This document shows positions 56,985-64,000 of a stretch of 64,000 nucleotides of DNA, piece by piece. The DNA is from Paragordius varius (taxonomy: Eukaryota; Nematomorpha). Below the pieces are notes generated by a model, which was not told where the DNA came from, did not search any database, and saw only the letters and a list, made by a program, of their open reading frames with translations. A program made the translations under genes and the position numbers. The stretch lies in assembly GCA_964247055.1 (NCBI GenBank), contig OZ176051.1:3472001-3536000 (forward strand), in the 5' to 3' direction. Position 1 is the first letter of the stretch; the number at the start of each line of letters is the position of its first letter.

Positions 56985-58985
56985 CAAATGGAAAGTGCTG
57001 GCTTTGTGATCTCTTTCCGGACGACCGGGAGACCCATTTAAATCCAGCTGTCGAAAAAATTTAATTAATGAATCCCCGACAATAGCTTCGCCCTTTTTTG
57101 AATTACCAGTTCAGGCCCACCTCCTGAAAAAGGTTTTTTTTAAAACAGAATTCCACAAAAATCGTGTTTTTGAGACAATTTTCCGGAAAACGTGTTGGAC
57201 CATTCGATTTCAAATATGATTTTTTTTACTTTTTTTGATTGCGCTGAACATAGTCGGCGCGCTTTTTTCATTTAGGCCCTCTTTTTACTCGCTCCCCCCG
57301 TAAAATGCCATTTTTTTTAAAAAATTAAGTCCACAAAAATATTTTTTTGAATTTATTTTTGGCCCAGGGTATGAGACTGTAAAAATTTAATAAGGATTCC
57401 ATGTATTCCCTGTTAAAAGGCAAAAACTTTAGTCAGGCGTTTTTTTAAATAGGCTGCTGGGTAAGGTGATACCCACTAAAAACTGCCCGTCATATCGATA
57501 TAGCGTGCCTTTGGGAATTTCAGAAAACTTATCAGGCCATATAAGTCCTTAAAATACTACCCGTAACAAGGCAAAAATTTAGCGTGGGTTTTTCAAAATT
57601 AGCCGTTAATTAGGCCTTTCACGCTCTGAAAAATGCGCCACCATAGAGTAATTTTCAAAAACTAATGAGTGCATATGGAATCAATCATGATTCCAGATAT
57701 TCTCCGTAAATGGCCAAAATTTTAATCAAGCGCTTTTTTGTATTTGTCTTTGGGTAGGGAGCTACCCGCCTAACTACCATACCAAAATTTCGTTGTTTAC
57801 GAGTTAATTTCCAGAAAACCTATCAGGCTATAAAGTTTTATAAGGGCCTTAAATTTTACCCGTAAAAAGGCAAAAATTTAAGTTGAGCCGTTTATTTAAA
57901 TTAGCCGTTAATTAGGCCCTTTACGCCCTAAAAATGCGTAATCATTGAATAAATATTTAGTTTTGAAGCCATTCTTCCAAAAACTATTAAGAACCTAAGG
58001 AATGAATGATGATTCCAAGTATTTCTATATAGAGGCAAAAATTGTATTCAAGGTCTTTTTTCTATTGCCCTCTGGGTAGGGGCCTACCCGCCTACAACTG
58101 CGCCACCATATCGATACAGCGTGACTTAGGGGCAAATTTTAGAAAACTTATCTGGCCATATGAGTTCGATAAAGGCTTAAAATATTACCGTAAAAAGGCA
58201 AAAATTTAAGTAGAGTGGTTTTATTTAATTACCCCTTAAATAGACCCTTGCCCTGAAAAATGCGCCACCATAGAATGACTTTTTGGTTTTGAGGCAATTT
58301 TTCGAAAATCCTACGAGAGCATATGAAATCACTCATAAATCCAGGTATTAACCGAATTAAGGCAAAAATTTTAATCGAGCGTTTTTTTGTTTCGCCTCTG
58401 GTTAGGGGGCTACCAGCGTAAAACTGCGTCATCATATCGATATAGCATGCCTTTGGAGCCATTTTTCAGAAAACCTAAGCGTTTAATAGGAACATATGGA
58501 ATCCAATACCAAATATGCCCCATATAAAGGCAAAAATTTGCCCAACGCCTTTATTATACCTGCCCCTGGGTAAGGATCTATCCGCCAAAAACTGCGCCAC
58601 TATATAAAAATTGCGTTGTTTTGGAGCTAATTTACAGAAAATTTATGAAGTCATATGAGCTCATTAAAAGCTTGAAATACCCGTAACTAGATAAAAATTA
58701 AGGTCGGGCTTTTTTTAATTAGCCCTTAATTTGGGGCCTTTATGCCCCTAAAAATACGCCATCATATAACGATTATTTAGCGTGGAGGGATTTTTTCGAA
58801 TAACTTATGAGACGATGGTATCAAAGATGATTCCAAATATTTTCCCTATAAAGGCAAAGAATTTAACTCAGTTTCCATATAGGTCTATGGGTAGGGGTCT
58901 ACCGGTTTAAAACTGAGAGGCCATTCAAAATGGCGTGGTTTTGGAGTTAATTTTCAAAATACTTAAGAAGCCATACGATTTAGTT
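56985..58985 (+). repeat. Degenerate tandem-monomer block, copy 3
   Basis: Starts GGAAAGTGCTGGCTTTGTGATC..GGGAGACCCATTTAAATCC. Words such as TGCGCCACCATA and TAGGGAGCTACCCGCC recur at spacings of about 300-330 bp (near 57630, 57930, 58260 and near 57770, 58097, 58423). It ends without the hairpin and CAGCACGAGATTTAC end found in copies 1 and 2. Confidence 0.75.
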
Positions 58986-60652
58986 AAACACATTTCTTGG
59001 AAAATATCATTTTTTTCCTTTAAAGAGGGATCAAAAATAATTTACTTTTTATATCCCTTGATCCCAGCCGTATGAACAAAATTTTAAAATAGAACTTTTA
59101 ACCATTTCGTAAAACGAAAACCTTAAAATAAATCCAATGTTGAATATTAACTTAAATAAGAGACAGTATAAATATGTCGATTTCGAGTAAACAATATTTG
59201 AGCCTATGCAAAAACTTGTAAAAGATTATTAAAGACATCCTTTTTATTAAATATGTTTTTTATTATTTTTTATCTTTCCCCTATTTATTGCAAATTATTA
59301 AGTATAATTATCGGTGAGACTACGTCACAGCGAAACGTGGAGGGCCAGCCAGTAATAATATAGTAAACCAGGAAACACAATCGTTTTTATTGATCATTTT
59401 ATAATTAAAATGATTTTTGAATTTTTTTTTAATTTTAATAAACAATCACATTTTTTAATATTTTCTTGACTTATATGGAAAAAACGACATACGCACCAGG
59501 CCAAGAACATTGAATACGTCAATAATGATAATTTTGATTTAGATTTTAGTGATCTGTTTTTTAATTGTATCCAATTAATTATTTATTTAACTTTTATATT
59601 TTAACTGGATTATCGGGACAAAAAAATGCTCAGCCATTTAATCAAAACACGTTTGATAAAATATTCGAAATAAAAAACCTTTTTTACTTTATCATATTTG
59701 TATTAACATTAAAAAAATAATTTGTAGATTTCAGAAATACGTAAGATTGTGGTTTTTATTTACATTGATCAAAAAATTAGAATTTATGTAAATTTTAAAA
59801 ATAAAGCCAAGAACAGGTTGACCAACAATTTTAAAGCAAATCCTTTCAATCCAAATCATAATTTTATTCCAAAATAATCATGGAAAATATCATTTAGTTA
59901 AATTTGCCAACTTTTTAAAATGAAAACTATTTTAATTATATTTTATTCTATTAGAAATGCCCAATAATTAATCCATATGTAGTATATATTGATTGAATGT
60001 CGTTTTAACGAAAAATAGCGGTAATTAGTTCCAATGTTTTATTTATAATGTTAAAATCAGTTTTTATTGTCAATTATATATATTTTTATATATTACATGC
60101 AGATCAATAACGACGTTTGGTGAAAAACCAGCAAAATGCTTCTGCAAATTATTAAATGAAAAAAAAAGTTATAAGAAAAGTAAATTTTAAACATTACTAG
60201 CTAACATTGCAAAAAATTGATAATCAATGGGATAAAATTCATTGTTTTATTTTCTTCCACATTAAAAGATACTACTAATGTTAAGTAAGTTATGTAATGA
60301 GGCGCATATGTTAGCCGATGTTTAATGCGATTTTTAATCGATTGAATATTTTTTTGATAAGCCCTTGTGCAAGAATCGAAACGATAAAAAACAATCTTAT
60401 TATTCGTATAGATTGAAATACGAAATCAACAACCACACATACACAAGGCAAGCAAGCTATAACAAATAGATATTTATTCGCTTGCGTAATTGGATATACA
60501 TATATTTTATATAATAAACATTAAAAATAAATTTCCAATAATTTTGATTTATTATTATTTATAAATATATTTTTTTTAAAGCGATTCTCATTCGATTGAT
60601 ATAGTAATTGATAATATCTAAGATATAATTTTTTTCATTCTACCCAAAAGTG
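58986..60652. other. Region upstream of troponin I, nothing recognised
   Basis: AT-rich. It presumably holds the troponin I promoter and 5' untranslated exon(s), but no muscle-type regulatory motif could be assigned by eye. Confidence 0.35.
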
Positions 60653-62938
60653 ATGTCCTCCAGGTATAAAACTTTAGTTTATAGCTTCAAATATCTACCT
60701 TTTATTCCACAGCAGTAGTAGTGGGTCTTCAAGCAGCAGTTCAGATTCCGAAGTAAATATACAGTCATATATTTAATAAATATTTTTTCAAGTGTATATA
60801 TGGCGAAAATTGAAATTATACAGGGTAAACGTTAAAACTAAAAGGCAATCGAAATGCAATCATACTTTTTTAGCCGTAATTCCTATAAAAAATATTTACC
60901 AAATATAATTAATTGTACAATTTACATCTCTATTTCATAATTTAGAATTTAAAACAAAATAAGCTATGTTTATAACACTCAAATTCAAAACAGTATAGCG
61001 AGCGCGATTTTGAAATGAAATATTTGTCTTTATGATTACGTACGCTTTGTCGGCAGACTATCAATTTTTACCATAATAATTTATTTTTATCATGTTTTCA
61101 TTCTATTTCAGTCCTCGGATGAGCGCGACAAAAGACCAGCAGCCAAACCAGAACCTCCACGCAAACCCTCGGTCGAACAACCTAAACTATCAGCCAAAGA
61201 TGAGGTAAAATCATTTTTTGCCAATCTATTTCTTAAATAATAATGATAATAATACTATTTTGAAAATATTATAGATTGTTTCGTTACATACCAGTTTTTA
61301 GATTGTTCTAATATAATTTAAAGATCTTTTAACAAAAATTAAAGCATTTAAATGGGTAATTAATAGTAATCCTTATTCAAAATTAATCACCATAAAACGC
61401 CTCGTTAAAATAAATTATTAACTTTAGTGATTGATTTTTTTTTTCAAAACTGAAAATTATCCATATATTATATAAATTGACAAATATCCATAGCACACTC
61501 GGAAAATGGATGAAAAAGAACGACGAAAAGCCGAAGTCCGAGCCCGTTTAGAAGAGCAGAGCAAGAGCAAAAAAGGATTTTTGACACCGGAACGTAAGAA
61601 AAAACTTAAGGTAAATGCCATTCAATATATCATTTTTAAAATCGCTAAAATTTATGAATTGATACCTTTAACACTATTTTTTGTATAATTGTTATGAAAG
61701 GCTTACATTATGAAAAAAGCTCGTGAAGAGATGTTGGTAGAATTGAAAAAGAAGGAGGAGGAAAAGAAAAGATATTTAGAACAAAAAGTTAAGCCATTGC
61801 CATCTAATCTCGATACCATGGGTGATGGTAATCCATTTTTTCTTACCAAAAGATTTAAACAAAGACTTAAAACCAAATTTATATTAATATACAATTAGTA
61901 GGGCGCAGCCTTTTTTGCTTCAAAAGGGTCATTATATTTAAGTTATACGGCAATTAATATAGTGTTGACTTCACAATTCTTGTATAAATTTAGATATATA
62001 GATATTTCGTTATATCTAGAAACAACAATTTAGAAAATGCTTAAATATTATTTATATGCATACAATTTTTCCAAAATATATTCAAATTTAAAAAAATCCA
62101 TCCTGTATCTCTCAAAAATGTAGAGGAAGTTAGACGATTATGTGAAGAATTAATTGGAAAGATTAAAGAGTTGGAACTTGAACGATATGATTGGGATTCA
62201 TCTGTTAGAAAGAACGAAGAAACGGTACATATAGTTTCCTTTATTTTTTTAACAAAAATTTCTGAATTATTTTTTTGACATGTGCCTTGATAAAAATCTA
62301 ATTCAGTATTAAAACAAAGGCCTTCTTTTTTAAGAATCGCTTAGTAATATTTTATTTAACCCATTTATATATATATTAGATAAACACCCTTACTAATGAA
62401 GTCAATAATTTACGAGGACGATAGTAAGTTTTGATTTAATAGTTACATTTTTTTGGATTTTATTTATGTCTAACATTATTTTTTTGTACGACAGCGTCAA
62501 ACCCACACTCAAGAAAATTTCCAAATATGATGCTAAGTAATAAAATGTTTCTCTTTTATATGTAAAAATATTTTAATATTATTACTAGCAAAATTAAAAA
62601 TAACTTTATAAGTCAGTCATATAATTTAATATAATGTTTTGTTAGATTTGAAAAAATGCAAAAAAGCACAAAGGTTGAGGCACCCGATTGGCGCGGCGGT
62701 CTCAAAAAAATTGAAACTGGAAGATTTACTATGAGCGATGAAGTCGAGGTCTAAATTTTTATATCACAAATCTATATATTTATAATTTTGTTTTAGTATA
62801 TATCAATGAACAAATCATAATATGATAAAATAATTGAATATATTATCTTATTATGAAATTAAATTAAAACATTATAATTTTTAGACAAAAGCTAAACCAG
62901 AATGGGCAGCTGGCACCACAGCACAAGCAGCCGAATAA
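60653..62938 (+). CDS. TnI: Troponin I
   Basis: Inhibitory subunit of the thin-filament troponin complex in striated muscle. Exons: 60653-60663, 60713-60752, 61112-61204, 61494-61610, 61701-61827, 62124-62224, 62380-62423, 62495-62536, 62646-62748 and 62885-62938. They total 732 nt, 243 residues. The N-terminus is a Ser run (MSSSSSSGSSSSS) and a Pro/Lys-rich linker. Family motifs follow: KERRKAEVRARLEEQ, KKGFLTPERKKKLK (troponin C binding), the coiled-coil MKKAREEMLVELKKKEEEK, RLCEELIGKIKELELERYDWD, TNEVNNLRGRYVKPTLKKISKY (inhibitory and actin-binding part) and APDWRGGLKKIETGRF. The pattern looks closer to molluscan and annelid TnI than to insect TnI. If the last intron is kept, the protein ends after GTC at the TAA 62752-62754, giving an alternative tail. 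Confidence 0.93.
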
Positions 62939-64000
62939 TAATTTTCCATTTCAACATTTATTTCTATGCAAAATAATATGTATAAAGCATATTTGAGTTT
63001 CATTTCCAATGCTTTCTTTCAAATATTAAAATTTATAAGATTTTATGTTTACATCCCTCCAAATCAATCAACGGATATAGTCATTAATTTTGAATTTATT
63101 TATACGTTTTTATCTGTGGAGGAATATCCAATCTCATTCAAAAGGTCATTATGTGCAATAATGTTTTTAAGGGTATTTATTTAAATTGAATACCTTTTAA
63201 AAACAATCAATATTTCTTTTTATTGTTTTTATCTATCTATCTATCTTTCTCTATGTATAATGGATATATATTTTTGTATATGCTTTGAAACTTAAATTTA
63301 AATTAACTATTTTTAAAAAAATTATAACATCGTGTAACATTGTGTTGTATCTATAAACCAGCCTTTTAATAAATTCCATACAATTGTGATAGCGTAGCTA
63401 GGGGAAGGAAACGAGGCGGATGTACTGTGCACCATAGTTTAAGGGGCGCCGAATTTTAAATTTTTAACTTACTTCAAAAAATAGGTGTTTAAAAGTTATT
63501 ATTTTAAATAATGCATACAACATCACCAGATTATGAGTGGTCCACGGTTTGACATTGATTAATTTTTTTAAAATGCGCAAGGGTTTGCATGGAGGGGGAG
63601 GGGGCGCCAGAAACTCAAGCTATGCCTCTCGCGGGTAATGTTAAAATAAAGATGTTTCATACATCAATTAGCAAGTAAGCCCTACATCTTACAACATTAC
63701 ATACAATTTTAGTATGCCATTTAAATTAGAGCTGCTAAATTATCTTACTTCTATACTCAAATAGTATGCATCAATCTAAAAGAAAATTTAAACGTTTTCA
63801 CGCCATTGTTTAAAAATTTTTATACATAGAATTTTATTTTTACAGCTAACGTATTACTAGAGAAGTCGAGTGCAGAAGCATACTTTGGTGATGGAAAGGG
63901 TATATACATACCTTATCCAGAAATTAAGGGGCACCTATTTTTTAAAATTTTTTCAAGATTATGCTTGATTTAACACCAGCAACAAATAGGGGGCGCTGTA
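62939..64000. other. Troponin I 3' region and unclassified repeat material
   Basis: The part to about 63370 is AT-rich with an AATAAA near 63368 and a short CTAT microsatellite at 63231-63246. From about 63390 to the end the base composition changes: GGGGCGCC words recur at 63443 and 63602, and GGGGGCGC at 63989, with TAGCGTAGCTAGGGG and CTATGCCTCTCGCGGG near 63393 and 63620 as possible imperfect inverted ends. This looks like a decayed transposable element whose family I cannot name. Confidence 0.4.
63231..63246. repeat. Short CTAT microsatellite
   Basis: Four near-perfect CTAT units downstream of troponin I. Confidence 0.8.

Noticed and set aside
1-64000. CRISPR arrays, bacterial operons, rRNA or tRNA genes
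   Set aside because: None seen; gene structure is eukaryotic throughout. tRNA genes were only searched by eye, so a covariance search would be needed to exclude them.

Overview
The window is AT-rich, intron-rich animal DNA. Seven host genes can be reconstructed from spliced exons, mostly on the minus strand, together with one unplaced Cys-rich ORF, one LINE and several families of short repeats. The protein set (TRPN channel, SLC6 and SLC17 carriers, EMC2, RBM24/38-type RRM protein, Rab GDI, troponin I) marks a bilaterian with muscle and mechanosensory cells. Troponin I looks more lophotrochozoan than insect-like (by recall, no alignment run). Unusually short introns of about 22-30 nt point towards a small derived lineage such as a mesozoan (orthonectid rather than the muscle-less dicyemids). 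That assignment is an inference with low confidence.

Layout. 1-0.9 kb: unassigned. 1.0-14.55 kb (-): nompC/TRPN with exactly 29 ankyrin repeats, a six-helix TRP channel and a TRP-box tail. 15.5-18.1 kb: a nested inverted-repeat element holding a block of degenerate tandem monomers. 18.8-19.4 kb: a TTAA-flanked MITE. 19.5-24.4 kb (-): SLC6 neurotransmitter/amino-acid symporter. 25.8-29.66 kb (-): SLC17 (sialin/VGLUT-type) transporter, head-to-head and only 84 bp from EMC2 (+, 29.74-32.24 kb). 32.57-38.15 kb (-): RBM24/38/SUP-12-like RRM protein with a long Asn-rich N-terminus. 40.6-44.4 kb (-): Rab GDI. 45.4-47.85 kb (+): 5'-truncated LINE with a long reverse-transcriptase ORF. 48.4-50.8 kb and 57-59 kb: two more copies of the tandem-monomer block. 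53.4-54.0 kb (-): Cys-rich ORF. 54.2-55.7 kb: cluster of TTAA MITEs. 60.65-62.94 kb (+): troponin I.

The most interesting signal is splicing. Rab GDI needs introns of 22, 23 and 30 nt, EMC2 one of 28 nt, and the Cys-rich ORF one of 24 nt. Each has GT..AG ends, and removing it restores the known protein family exactly. The spliced coding lengths are whole numbers of codons (GDI 491 aa, EMC2 296 aa, troponin I 243 aa, RBM 633 aa, SLC17 587 aa). Ordinary introns of 54-1200 nt sit in the same genes, and many of the longer ones hold MITEs.

The genes are not an operon and have no obvious shared pathway. The one clear regulatory arrangement is the SLC17/EMC2 divergent promoter. Exon limits were read by eye from splice signals, frame and recalled family sequences. 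No search was run.
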